Positions 43,929 to 53,419 of a DNA stretch of 64,000 bases are shown here, piece after piece. The DNA comes from Allobrachymonas sp. (GTDB taxonomy: Bacteria; Pseudomonadota; Gammaproteobacteria; Burkholderiales; Burkholderiaceae_C), in the NCBI GenBank assembly GCA_030529505.1, contig JAUMWT010000001.1, positions 146,851 to 210,850 on the forward strand, in the 5' to 3' direction. Position numbers and translations under genes: made by a program. Below the pieces are notes generated by a model, which was given only the letters and a program-made list of their open reading frames with translations, was not told the DNA's origin and searched no databases. The number at the start of each line of letters is the position of its first letter. Within the stretch, counting starts at the first letter, position 1.

Positions 43929-46900
43929 ATGGCCCGTCAACCCAAATCCACCAGCAAAGCCCCTCACAAAACCGGTTTGGGCGTGGAAGACCTCGTCCAC
44001 ACCGGGGCCACGCGCAAGAACATCCCCACCGTCGAGCACCAGTCCGTCATGGACGCGGCGCAGCGCGCGCCCAGGCAGGCCCGCTACCCGCGCGCCAATG
44101 CGCAGTGGCTGGACGCGCTGTGCGCCCTGCACGAAGCGGGCGAGTGGGCTGAAGAAGGCCGGCCCAGCCTCAACCGCGAGCTGGACCCGCAGCTCATCTG
44201 GCGCGGCAAGGACCAGCAAGATTGGAGCGATCTGGTGGTCAACGCCCCGCCGCTGTACATCCAGGAAAAGGTCAAGCCCAAGGCCCTGATCGACGACCTG
44301 CGCCGCCTGAGCCAGACGGCCGACAACAGCGCCGCCAGCGCTGACATGCAACAGGCCGAGCTGTTTGGCGACTTCAACGGCCTGCCCGAAGGCGCCGAGC
44401 GCACCGACTTTTACCAGCACGAAGGCCACTGGCAAAACCGCCTGATTCTGGGCGACAGCCTGCAAGTGATGGCATCGCTGGCCGAGCGCGAGGGCCTGCG
44501 CGGCAAGGTGCAATGCATTTATTTCGACCCGCCCTACGGCATCAAATTCAACAGCAACTTCCAGTGGAGCACCACCAGCCGCGACGTGAAAGACGGCAAC
44601 GCCAGCCATATCACCCGCGAGCCTGAGCAGGTCAAGGCCTTCCGCGACACCTGGCGCGACGGCATCCACTCCTATTTGAGCTACCTGCGCGACCGCCTGA
44701 TGGTGGCGCGCGATTTGTTGAGCGAAACCGGCTCCATCTTTGTGCAGATTGGCGATGAAAACGTGCATCGCGTGCGGGCGGTTTTGGATGAGGTTTTTGG
44801 GGAGGAAAATTATCAAAACACTATTTACTTCACGACAACTGGAGGATTTTCAACAAAAGGGCTATCGAGAGTCGGTGATTATGTGCTTTGGTACAGCAAA
44901 TCCAACGCCACTAAAAAGCATCGTCAATTATTCACTGCCAAGAAAGGCGCAGACGAGGAGGGTAGCGCATACAAGAATATCGAAGTGGAAATAGGAATAC
45001 GGCGGCGTTTGACCAGTGAAGAAGCGAACCTATCTGCTGAGCATTCGCCATTTGGTCGTATTTTCCGAATCAGTGATCTTTGTGGGCAAGGTGCATCTAA
45101 AGAGCCAACGCCGTTCATGTTTCAAGGGCGTGAATACAACCCCACAAAGAGTAGTCATTGGAAGCCCAACTACCCTGATGGTCTTCGGCGGACTGCTCGG
45201 TCTGACCGCATCTACGCGACGACCAACACGCTCAATTACGTTCGATTTTTTGATGACTATCCGGTATCACCGCTTAAAGATGTTTGGAGTGATACCGGTC
45301 ACTCTGGTTTTGCCTACGACAAACTCTATGTGGTGCAAACAGCGACCGCCGTCATCGAACGCTGCCTGCTAATGGCCTCCGACCCCGGCGATCTGGTGCT
45401 TGACCCCACCTGCGGCAGCGGCACCACCGCCTATGTGGCCGAGCAATGGGGGCGGCGCTGGATCACCATCGACACCAGCCGCGTGGCGCTGGCCTTGGCG
45501 CGGGCGCGCATCATGGGCGCGCGCTACCCCTATTACCTGTTGGCCGATAGCCGCGAGGGGCAATTGAAAGAAGCCGAAATCAGCCAGAGCGCCCCGTCCA
45601 GCCAGCCGGTGCACGGCAACATCGCCCACGGTTTCGTCTGCCAGCGCGTGCCGCATATCACGCTCAAAGCCATCGCCAACAATGCCGAGATTGACGTCAT
45701 CTGGGACCAATACGAGGCCGCGCTGGCCCCGCTGCGCGCGCAATTGACGGCCGCCTTGCCCAAAGGCTGGCTGGCCGCGCATCGCAAGGCGCAGAAATAC
45801 ACTGCCGAAGTGCCCGCCGACATCCAGGAATGGGAAGTGCCGCGCGACTATCCCGAAAACTGGCCGGCATCGGCGCGCGGCCTGCATGAAGCGTTCTGGC
45901 AACAGCGCATCGCAAGGCAAAAAGACATCGACGCCAGCATTGCCGCCAAGGCCGATTTTGAAACCCTGTACGACAAACCCTATGAAGACAAAAAGCGCGT
46001 GCGCGTGGCCGGGCCCTTTACCGTGGAATCGCTCAATCCGCACCGCGAACTGGGCGTGGATGAAGAAGACCGCCTGATCGACCCCGTGGAAACAAGCCGC
46101 GCTGAATACGGCCAGGACTTTGCCAGTTTGATTCTGGAAAACCTGCGCGCCGCCGGCGTGCAGCAGGCGCACAAGTCGGGCAAGATCGCATTCACCGCGC
46201 TCACCCCCTGGCCGGGGCAGATGGTCTGCGCCGAAGGGCGTTATGACGACGAAACCGGCACCAGCAAGCGGGCCGGCATCTTCATCGGCCCGGAGTTTGG
46301 CACCGTCACCCGCGTGGATCTGGCCGACGCCGCGCGCGAGGCGGGCGAGGCCGGTTTCGACGTGCTGATCGCCTGTGCCTTCAACTACGACGCGCAGGCC
46401 AGCGAGTTCGACAAACTCGGCCGCGTGCGCGTGCTCAAGGCCCGCATGAACGCCGACCTGCACATGGCCGAAGACTTGAAAAACACCGGCAAGGGCAATC
46501 TGTTCGTGATCTTCGGCGAGCCGGATGTGGATGTGCTCGACACGCAAGGCCGCAGCATCCGCCGCTACGACGGCCAGCAGGACATCATCGACCTGCCCGA
46601 AGGCGAGGAGCTGGTGGTGAAAATCCGCGGCGTGGACGTGTTCGACCCCGCCAGCGGCGAAGTGCGCAGCGACAGCGCCGACGGCATCGCCTGCTGGTTT
46701 CTGGACACCAACTACAACGAAGAATCCTTCTTCGTGCGCCACGCCTACTTCCTCGGCTCGGGCGACCCCTACAAGGCCCTGAAAACCACCCTCAAGGCCG
46801 ACATCAACCCCGAAGCCTGGGCCAGCCTCAACTCCGACACCTCCCGCCCCTTCCCCCGGCCCGAGACCGGCCGCTTTGCCGTCAAGGTCATCAACCACCT

Positions 46901-46937
46901 GGGCGATGAGGTGATGAAGGTGTTCAGGGTGGGGTGA
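43929..46937 (+). CDS. Site-specific DNA methyltransferase (beta class, type III-like Mod)
   Basis: A 1002-residue methyltransferase. Motif IV DPPYGIKFNSN is at about residues 200-210 and the SAM-binding motif DPTCGSGTTAYVAEQWGRRWITIDTSR at about 492-518; the order IV then I defines the beta class (N6-adenine or N4-cytosine). The segment at about residues 291-478 (44,800-45,360), between the two motifs, is markedly AT-richer than the rest and should be the target-recognition domain. A 400-residue C-terminal extension without motifs I know follows. It is expected to protect the host from the restriction subunit at 37716. Its stop overlaps a GTG, and a better ATG for the next gene lies at 46979. 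Confidence 0.92.
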   Translation: MARQPKSTSKAPHKTGLGVEDLVHTGATRKNIPTVEHQSVMDAAQRAPRQARYPRANAQWLDALCALHEAGEWAEEGRPSLNRELDPQLIWRGKDQQDWSDLVVNAPPLYIQEKVKPKALIDDLRRLSQTADNSAASADMQQAELFGDFNGLPEGAERTDFYQHEGHWQNRLILGDSLQVMASLAEREGLRGKVQCIYFDPPYGIKFNSNFQWSTTSRDVKDGNASHITREPEQVKAFRDTWRDGIHSYLSYLRDRLMVARDLLSETGSIFVQIGDENVHRVRAVLDEVFGEENYQNTIYFTTTGGFSTKGLSRVGDYVLWYSKSNATKKHRQLFTAKKGADEEGSAYKNIEVEIGIRRRLTSEEANLSAEHSPFGRIFRISDLCGQGASKEPTPFMFQGREYNPTKSSHWKPNYPDGLRRTARSDRIYATTNTLNYVRFFDDYPVSPLKDVWSDTGHSGFAYDKLYVVQTATAVIERCLLMASDPGDLVLDPTCGSGTTAYVAEQWGRRWITIDTSRVALALARARIMGARYPYYLLADSREGQLKEAEISQSAPSSQPVHGNIAHGFVCQRVPHITLKAIANNAEIDVIWDQYEAALAPLRAQLTAALPKGWLAAHRKAQKYTAEVPADIQEWEVPRDYPENWPASARGLHEAFWQQRIARQKDIDASIAAKADFETLYDKPYEDKKRVRVAGPFTVESLNPHRELGVDEEDRLIDPVETSRAEYGQDFASLILENLRAAGVQQAHKSGKIAFTALTPWPGQMVCAEGRYDDETGTSKRAGIFIGPEFGTVTRVDLADAAREAGEAGFDVLIACAFNYDAQASEFDKLGRVRVLKARMNADLHMAEDLKNTGKGNLFVIFGEPDVDVLDTQGRSIRRYDGQQDIIDLPEGEELVVKIRGVDVFDPASGEVRSDSADGIACWFLDTNYNEESFFVRHAYFLGSGDPYKALKTTLKADINPEAWASLNSDTSRPFPRPETGRFAVKVINHLGDEVMKVFRVG

Positions 46938-46978
46938 AGATAATTTTCTTTCTATTTTCATTAGTTGTGAGGGGTGAG

Positions 46979-48867
46979 ATGCCGAGGATTAACAAGTTTT
47001 TCATAGAGAATTTCAAAGGGATCGAAAAAATTGAAATCGACCTCGAAAAAAAGTCAAATAGCCCGGTTTTGACGCTGATTGGTTTGAATGAAAGTGGAAA
47101 AACGACGATCCTCGAAGCGCTCTCGCATTTCATCACGGGTGATCGATCGGTTGCCAGCCTGTTCGATGGGCCCTATGCCAAAGCCACCGGATTGAGCTTG
47201 ATCCCCATGCATCGCAAGGCGGCGTATACTGGAGAAATCAAGATTGGTGCGGAGTTGTTATTAGACGAGCAGGATATCGAAGGACTTCAGAATTTAGCAA
47301 AGGATTTTGGTTTAGTCCTGGATCCCACCCCTCTCGGAGCCCCAATAAAGGCCACAAAAATTTTCCCTTTCGAAGATAGTGCGCTAAAGGAGCCAAAAAG
47401 TATTTGGACTTTGCCACTAATGGTGAGGAAGTTGCGCGGGAAAAATTTTGATGGATATAAACGCTCAAAAGATCGGGATGGTGACGATCTTTGGTTGAGG
47501 TGCGTTAATTTCATACAAAATCGCCTTCAGCAGGTTTCCTATTTCCCAACTTTTCTGGTGGATATGCCGGCAAGAATTTACTTGCAGGAACATCAGGGGG
47601 AGAGTGCGCAAAATCGCCATTACCGATTCGTTCTTCAAGACATTCTTGATAGTCTGGATGAGGGGCTGTCGCTCGAGAAGCATGTGGCAAAGCGTATTAA
47701 GGACTATAAGGAAAGCCAAGGTGGCGCGACATGGCTTTCGATGTTTTTTGGGAGTCCAAGCAAGACGCCAATTGATTCCGTATTTCAGAAAATTTCCAGT
47801 GCAATTACCAAAGAGGTAATTGGGAGCTGGCAGCGGGTTTTTCAGCGCGCTATTTCAGCGCGATCGATCTCCATCGATGGAACGTGGATGCGGAGAAGGA
47901 TGATCTTCCATACGCCACTTTTCACGTATCTGATGGTGAATCGAAATATGCCATAAATGAACGATCGCTTGGTTTTCGCTGGTTCTTTTCATTCTTGCTT
48001 TTTACCGGATTCAAGAATGGCAGGGGGCGCAAAACGATTTTTATTTTTGATGAGCCTGCGGCCAATCTTCATGCAAAAGCGCAGGCCGAGCTTTTGACAA
48101 GCTTCTCGAAGATTGCGTCGAACGGGAACAAAATAATTTATTCCACTCACAGCCATCACATGATAAATCCGCGCTGGCTTGGGGCAGCGTACATTATTGA
48201 GAATGCAGCACTCGACTATGACAGCTCGGACAGTTTCGGCCTGGATACCAAACCAACAAACATAAAGGCTACTCCGTACCGTCAATTTGTATCAAAGTTC
48301 CCAGCCCGGTCGAGTTATTTCCAGCCTGTAATTGAGAAGCTGGAGTACATTCCGCCAGAAATTGTTGGTTCTGCACCCTATCTGGTTGTTGAGGGGATTT
48401 CCGACTACTACGCACTCACACTGGCAAAGCGCATATCCGGCAAGGCTTATTCTTTCAATGTGCTTCCAGGCTCGGGCTCCGGGGCATCTGGACCAGTGAT
48501 AAGCCAATTGATGGCGCAAGGGCAGAAATTTATCTTGCTTTTGGATGATGATGCCGAAGGTAGGAAAGCTGCATCCAAATACGCGGATGAATGGTTTATT
48601 GGTACGGACAAGCTATCAACTTTGAAAGATGTGGACGCATCTTTTGATGGAATGGCGATCGAAAAATTACTCGGACCCGAGACCATAGAACTGATCCAAT
48701 CCCATTCAGAAAACTCAGGAAAATTAAGTAAAAAGCAGATTGGCTGGTATCTGGCCGAGTCCTGCGCGGAAACCGGAGACATTGCGGGCAAGCTCCCTGA
48801 ATCCGCTGTCGAGAACCTGCTCAAAGTCCTCGATCATTTCGAGTCTTTGTTTACGGAGACAGTCTGA
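46979..48867 (+). pseudogene. OLD-family ATPase/TOPRIM nuclease (GajA-like), interrupted by a frameshift
   Basis: Two overlapping frames together encode one OLD-family protein. The first (46979-47956) has the N-terminus MPRINKFFIENFKGIEKIEI and Walker A LIGLNESGKTT (about 34-43). The second (47884-48867) has the signature-like ERSLGFRWFFSFLL, Walker B KTIFIFDEPAANLH, the STHSHH motif, and a TOPRIM domain with VVEGISDYYAL and LLLDDDAEGRK. A -1 shift near 47878 would join them, so one base appears to be missing. The ATG at 46979 follows a GAGGGG ribosome-binding site. The end overlaps the next gene (TGATG). OLD proteins followed by a UvrD-like helicase are the GajA-GajB order of Gabija. Base use is more AT-rich than in the flanking genes. 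Confidence 0.82.
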
Positions 48868-51020
48868 TGCACTTCCGCATTGCCGACACCTTCACCGCCA
48901 GCCTGGCGCGTTTGACCCGCGACGAGCAAAAGCTGGTCAAGACCACGGCCTTTGACTTGCAAATGGACCCCAGCGGCAAGGGACACAGCTTCCACAAGCT
49001 CGATCGCGCCAAAGACCCCCATTTCTGGTCGGTGCGGGTCAGCCGCGACATTCGCCTGATCGTGCACCGCATGGTCAGCAGCCTGCTGCTGTGCTACGTC
49101 GATCACCACGACAAGGCCTACCAGTGGGCCGAGCGGCGCAAGCTGCAAACGCACCCCGCCACGGGCGCGGCGCAACTGGTGGAAATCCGCGAAAGCGTGC
49201 AGGAAGTGGCGCCGACACGCCGTGCCGAAGCCAGCGTCAATGCCAGCATGGCGGCTAGCGAGGCCGCCGCGCCGCCGGTATCCGCTGCCACGGTCATGCC
49301 CGCTGCCGCTGGCTCGGCGCTGTTTGCCGCTTACAGCGACGATGCGTTGCTGGCCTATGGCGTGCCGCTGGAATGGCTGGACGATGTGCGCGCCGCCGAC
49401 GAGGACGGGTTGCTGGAGCTGGTCACGCATCTGCCAGCCGAGGCTGGCGAGGCGCTGCTGGAGTTGGCCACGGGCGGCACGCCCACGCTGCCCGCGCCTG
49501 CCGACGCCGATGCCGATCCCTTCCTGCATCCGGATGCGCAGCGGCGCTTTCGCACGCTGGACAATGCCGAGGAGCTGGCACAGGCGCTGGAATACCCGTG
49601 GGACAAGTGGACGGTGTTCCTGCATCCGGCGCAGCGGCAGATGGTGGCGCGCGATTACAACGGCCCGGCGCGGGTGTCCGGCTCGGCCGGCACGGGCAAG
49701 ACGGTGGTGGCGCTGCACCGGGCGGCGCATCTGGCGCGGCAGGATGAAGACGCGCGCGTGTGGCTCACCACCTTTTCCGACCCGCTGGCGAAAGTGCTGC
49801 AAGGCGCGCTGTTTCGCCTGCTTTACAACACGCCGCGCGTGGCCGAGCACATCGACGTGGCGTCGATGGACGCCATGGCGTTGCGCCTGTACCGGGGGCA
49901 GTTCGGCAAGCCGCCCAAGCTGGCCGACGAAGCGCAGATCGCCGCCTGGCTGCAAGAAGCGGCGGCCACGGTGGCTGGCCTGAAGCAAGGTCAGGCGTTT
50001 TTGCTGGCCGAGTGGCAGGAGGTGGTTGATGCCTGGCAGATCGACAACTGGGAGGCCTACCGCGATGCCAAGCGGCTGGGCCGCAGAACCCGCTTGCCCG
50101 AAGCGCAACGGGCCTTGTGCTGGCAGGTGTTTGAACAGGTGCAGGCACGGCTGGAACAGGCCGGGCAACTGACTTGGGCGGGCCTGCTGCGGCAACTGGC
50201 CGAAGCCATGCCTGAGCGAGCGCATCCGGTGTTCAGCCATATCGTGGTGGACGAGGCACAGGACATCGGCGTGCAGCAACTGCGCTTTCTCGCCGCGCTG
50301 GCCGGGGGCAGGCCCAATGCCCTGTTCTTTGCCGGCGATCTCGGCCAGCGCATCTTCCAGCAACCGTTTTCATGGAAGGCGCTGGGCGTGGACGTGCGCG
50401 GGCGCTCGCGCACGCTCAGCATCAACTACCGCACCTCGCACCAGATCCGCGCCCAGGCCGACCGCCTGCTGGGGCCGGAAGTGTCCGATCTGGACGGCAA
50501 TGTGGAAACCCGCAAGGGCACGATCTCGGTGTTCAACGGCCCCGCGCCGGTCATCCGCAGCTACCCCAGCGCCGAGGCCGAAAGTCGCGCCGTGGGGCAG
50601 TGGTTGCGGCAGTGCGCCGAGCAAGGCATGCAAGCGCATGAAATGGCGGTGTTCGTGCGCTCGGATGCTGAAATGCCGCGTGCGCAAGCGGCCGTGGCCG
50701 CCGCCGGCCTTGCAGCCAAGGTGCTGGACCAGCACATGGCGACCGAGGAAGGCTACGTCAGTCTGGCCACCATGCACCTGGCCAAGGGCATGGAATTTCG
50801 CGCCGTGGCAGTGATGGCCTGTGATGATGAAGTCATCCCTTCCCAGACGCGCATCAACACTGCCGCCGACGAAGTGGCGCTGGGCGAGATCTACGACACC
50901 GAGCGCCACCTGCTCTACGTGGCCTGCACCCGGGCGCGCGACTTTTTGCATGTCTCGGCAGTGGCGCCGGAGTCGGAGTTCCTGCAGGATTTAGCAATAA
51001 ATCGCGATGAGTTGAATTGA
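48867..51020 (+). CDS. RelE-like N-terminus fused to a UvrD-type SF1 helicase (GajB-like position)
   Basis: A 717-residue protein. Residues 1-90 (MHFRIADTFTASLARLTRDEQKLVKTTAFDLQMDPSGKGHSFHKLDRAKDPHFWSVRVSRDIRLIVHR) look like a RelE/ParE-type fold. An Ala-rich linker (about 95-225) follows, and then an SF1 helicase: Walker A GSAGTGKTVVAL at about 270, Walker B VVDEAQD at about 460, QRIFQQPFSW, and the C-terminal motifs VSLATMHLAKGMEFRAV and ERHLLYVACTRA. It starts at the overlapping TGATG junction with the OLD gene. The pairing suggests nucleic-acid processing as in class 2 OLD/Gabija systems; whether the RelE-like part cuts mRNA is unknown. Confidence 0.88.
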   Translation: MHFRIADTFTASLARLTRDEQKLVKTTAFDLQMDPSGKGHSFHKLDRAKDPHFWSVRVSRDIRLIVHRMVSSLLLCYVDHHDKAYQWAERRKLQTHPATGAAQLVEIRESVQEVAPTRRAEASVNASMAASEAAAPPVSAATVMPAAAGSALFAAYSDDALLAYGVPLEWLDDVRAADEDGLLELVTHLPAEAGEALLELATGGTPTLPAPADADADPFLHPDAQRRFRTLDNAEELAQALEYPWDKWTVFLHPAQRQMVARDYNGPARVSGSAGTGKTVVALHRAAHLARQDEDARVWLTTFSDPLAKVLQGALFRLLYNTPRVAEHIDVASMDAMALRLYRGQFGKPPKLADEAQIAAWLQEAAATVAGLKQGQAFLLAEWQEVVDAWQIDNWEAYRDAKRLGRRTRLPEAQRALCWQVFEQVQARLEQAGQLTWAGLLRQLAEAMPERAHPVFSHIVVDEAQDIGVQQLRFLAALAGGRPNALFFAGDLGQRIFQQPFSWKALGVDVRGRSRTLSINYRTSHQIRAQADRLLGPEVSDLDGNVETRKGTISVFNGPAPVIRSYPSAEAESRAVGQWLRQCAEQGMQAHEMAVFVRSDAEMPRAQAAVAAAGLAAKVLDQHMATEEGYVSLATMHLAKGMEFRAVAVMACDDEVIPSQTRINTAADEVALGEIYDTERHLLYVACTRARDFLHVSAVAPESEFLQDLAINRDELN

Positions 51021-51031
51021 TTTATCTCCTT

Positions 51032-51868
51032 TTACATCAAACCAAAGCGACGACACAGTTCCAGCGTAGCCGCGCTTTGGTTCATGGTGTAGAAGTGCAG
51101 GCTGGGCGCCCCGCCAGCGATCAGGCGCTGGCAGAGCTGCGCGATCACGTCCATGCCCAGCGCCTGAATGGCGGCCGCGTCGTCGCCCAGTTCTTGCAAG
51201 CGCAGGCGCAGCCAACGGGGAATTTCCGCGCCGCAGGCATCCGAAAAGCGAATCAACTGGCTGCTGTTGGTAATCGGCATGATGCCCGGCACGATGGGCG
51301 CTTGCACGCCCAGCTTTTGCGCTTCGTCCACAAAGCGGAAGTAGGCATCGGCGTTGAAAAAGTATTGGGTGATCACGCCGTTGGCGCCTGCATCCACCTT
51401 GGCTTTGAGGGCGCGCAAATCGGCCTGCGGATTAGGCGCCTGCGGGTGCATCTCTGGATAGCCCGCCACTTCGATGTGAAAGGCATCGCCCGTTTCTTCA
51501 CGAATGAAGCGCACCAGATCGCTGGCGTACACAAATTCGCCGCCCACGCCGTGGCCGCTGGGCAAGTCGCCACGCAGGGCCACCAGGCGCTTCACGCCCA
51601 TGCCTTGCAGCTGCTGCAACTGCTCGCGCACCGTGGCGTGCGTTGCGCCGATGCACGAGAAGTGGCTGGCGGCGTCTACGCCTTCTTGCAGGATTTCTTG
51701 CACGGTATCGAAGGTGCCGCTGCGCGTGGAGCCGCCCGCGCCGTACGTTACCGAACAGAACTCGGGCTTGAGGGCGTAGAGCTGCTGGCGCACTTCGCGC
51801 AGTTTGGCTGCGCCTTCGGGCGTTTTGGGCGGAAAAAATTCCAGGCTGATGGGGGTGATCGAAGCCAT
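51032..51868 (-). CDS. metF: 5,10-methylenetetrahydrofolate reductase
   Basis: MetF makes 5-methyl-THF for homocysteine methylation. The 278-residue protein starts at ATG 51868, after AAGGA. The conserved blocks are ISLEFFPPKTPEGAAKL, FCSVTYGAGGSTRSGTFDTV, LVALRGDLPSGHG, EVAGYPEMHPQAPNPQADLRALKAKVDAGANGVITQYFFNADAYFRFVDEA and VPGIMPITNSSQLIRFSDACGAEIP. It is convergent with the helicase gene (11 bases apart) and last in the ahcY-tlyA-metF run. Confidence 0.97.
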   Translation of the reverse strand: MASITPISLEFFPPKTPEGAAKLREVRQQLYALKPEFCSVTYGAGGSTRSGTFDTVQEILQEGVDAASHFSCIGATHATVREQLQQLQGMGVKRLVALRGDLPSGHGVGGEFVYASDLVRFIREETGDAFHIEVAGYPEMHPQAPNPQADLRALKAKVDAGANGVITQYFFNADAYFRFVDEAQKLGVQAPIVPGIMPITNSSQLIRFSDACGAEIPRWLRLRLQELGDDAAAIQALGMDVIAQLCQRLIAGGAPSLHFYTMNQSAATLELCRRFGLM

Positions 51869-51931
51869 GTGTGTTCCTTGTTGCGTTATCAAAAAATCAA
51901 AAGAGCCATGCCGGGGTTGCTACTTTCAAGA

Positions 51932-52966
51932 TCAGGCGGCGCCGGGTCCAGCCGCCTTGGATGCAACTGTTTTCAACGCAGCAATCTTGGATGCAGCAAC
52001 GCCTTTTTCGCGCGCAGCATGGATGAAAAATTCGCGGTTGCCATCACCGCCCGCAATGGGGCTGGGTAGCCATTGGAGCACCTGCAAACCGGCGCTGGCG
52101 CAAGCGGTGCGCAGGCGTTGTTCGACTTGGGCGTAGAGCGCCTCGTCGCGCACGATGCCACCCTTGCCGATCTGCTCGGGCTGCAATTCAAACTGCGGCT
52201 TGACGAGCATGAGCAACTGCCCATTCGCCGCCAACAAGGGCGCCAGCGCAGGCAGCACCAAGGTGAGCGAAATGAAAGACAAATCGCCCACGATCAAATC
52301 GAAAGCGACGGCAGCACTTGATGCATGGGGTACAGCGGCCGTATCGGCGGTGCCGAACGCGCTGCTTGGCGCATGCGGCACAGCTGCATCAGCAACGTTT
52401 GCAGCAATACCCGCCCGCGCTTGACGATGCCCCTTCGGCAACGTGCGCGCTTCTTGCGGGCGGGCTGCATCCCGCGACCCTGCGCCTGCTTCTGAGGATG
52501 TCATTGGAGCTGTGCGTGCGTCTCCTGAAGCGGCAAGCACAGAGGCATCCAGATGGCGTGCATTCACGCCCTCAAGGGCCGTGACGCGCGCATCAGCGGC
52601 CAGCCGTGGATGCAGCTGCCCGTGGCCCGCGTCCACGCCGGTCACGTGCGCCGCGCCATGCACCAGCAAGCAGTCGGTGAAGCCGCCCGTGCTCTGGCCC
52701 ACGTCCAGACAGCGCCAGCCGCGCACGTCCAGGCCGGTGGCTGTGAGCGTCCCTTCCAGCTTCAAGCCGCCGCGCGAAACGTAGCGTGCCTCCGCGCCGT
52801 CCAGCAATTCGATTTCGGCATTGGGCGGCAGTTCGTCGCCGCTTTTGCGCACGCGCTGCCATGCGCGGCCGGGCAAGCGCCACTGCGCGCCTGCGGCGAT
52901 CAGGCGCTGGGCCTGGCTGCAGCTGGCGGCCAGGCCGCGTTGCACGAGGAGCTGGTCGGCGCGCAT
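51932..52966 (-). CDS. tlyA: TlyA family rRNA (cytidine-2'-O)-methyltransferase
   Basis: A 344-residue protein with an S4 RNA-binding start (MRADQLLVQRGLAASCSQAQRLIAAGAQWRLPG) and an FtsJ-like methyltransferase part: YVSRGGLKLEGTL, CLDVGQSTGGFTDCLLVHGAAHVTGVDAG, FDLIVGDLSFISLTLVLPAL and MLVKPQFELQPEQIGKGGIVRD. An insertion of about 75 residues (about 150-225, rich in Ala, with AAVPHA repeated) interrupts the methyltransferase domain after GVNARHLDA, which lengthens it from the usual ~265. TlyA modifies 16S and/or 23S rRNA. It lies between metF and the TA pair. Confidence 0.93.
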   Translation of the reverse strand: MRADQLLVQRGLAASCSQAQRLIAAGAQWRLPGRAWQRVRKSGDELPPNAEIELLDGAEARYVSRGGLKLEGTLTATGLDVRGWRCLDVGQSTGGFTDCLLVHGAAHVTGVDAGHGQLHPRLAADARVTALEGVNARHLDASVLAASGDARTAPMTSSEAGAGSRDAARPQEARTLPKGHRQARAGIAANVADAAVPHAPSSAFGTADTAAVPHASSAAVAFDLIVGDLSFISLTLVLPALAPLLAANGQLLMLVKPQFELQPEQIGKGGIVRDEALYAQVEQRLRTACASAGLQVLQWLPSPIAGGDGNREFFIHAAREKGVAASKIAALKTVASKAAGPGAA

Positions 52967-52978
52967 GGTATGTGGAAA

Positions 52979-53419
52979 TCAGGCCGCCGGGCCAGCCAGT
53001 TGGCGTTGGGCGAATGGATTGAGCACGCGCACATCGTCGTACACCTGCCCGTGGTTCAGGTCTTCGCTGACGACGGTGTGCGCCCCCAAACGGCGGGCAG
53101 CGCACAAGATGGCAGCATCCCACAGACTGATCTGGCTGTGCCGGGCCAGGTGCATGGTCTCGGTCACCAGGGCTGCGTCGGTACTTTGCACCGGATACCG
53201 CGCCGCCACAGCGTCCACCAACTGCGCAGCCCGCGCCGCGCCCAAGCCGTGCCTAGGCTTGCTGGCGTTGTGATACAGCTCCAGCGGCACCTGGGTGGAT
53301 ACGCCCCAATCGCTGCGCGCCATCCACTGGCGGGCCACGGCCTTGCGGGCCGCGTGATCGTCCGCAGACGAAATGGCGTAGAGCAGGATGTTGGTATCCA
53401 GCAGGTAGGCAGCGCTCAT
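52979..53419 (-). CDS. PIN domain toxin (FitB/VapC-like)
   Basis: A 146-residue PIN-domain nuclease. The metal-binding acids are in YLLDTNILLYA (near residue 8), PLELYHN (about 47) and ISLWDAAILCAARRLGAHTVVSEDLNHG (about 99 and 117). VapC-like PIN toxins cut tRNA or rRNA. The start overlaps the antitoxin stop by ATGA. Neighbours are the antitoxin (upstream) and tlyA (downstream), so the pair is inside the ahcY-tlyA-metF run. Confidence 0.92.
   Translation of the reverse strand: MSAAYLLDTNILLYAISSADDHAARKAVARQWMARSDWGVSTQVPLELYHNASKPRHGLGAARAAQLVDAVAARYPVQSTDAALVTETMHLARHSQISLWDAAILCAARRLGAHTVVSEDLNHGQVYDDVRVLNPFAQRQLAGPAA

Noticed and set aside
45369-46961. Open frame of 530 codons on the minus strand
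   Set aside because: Antisense to the methyltransferase gene, no motifs.
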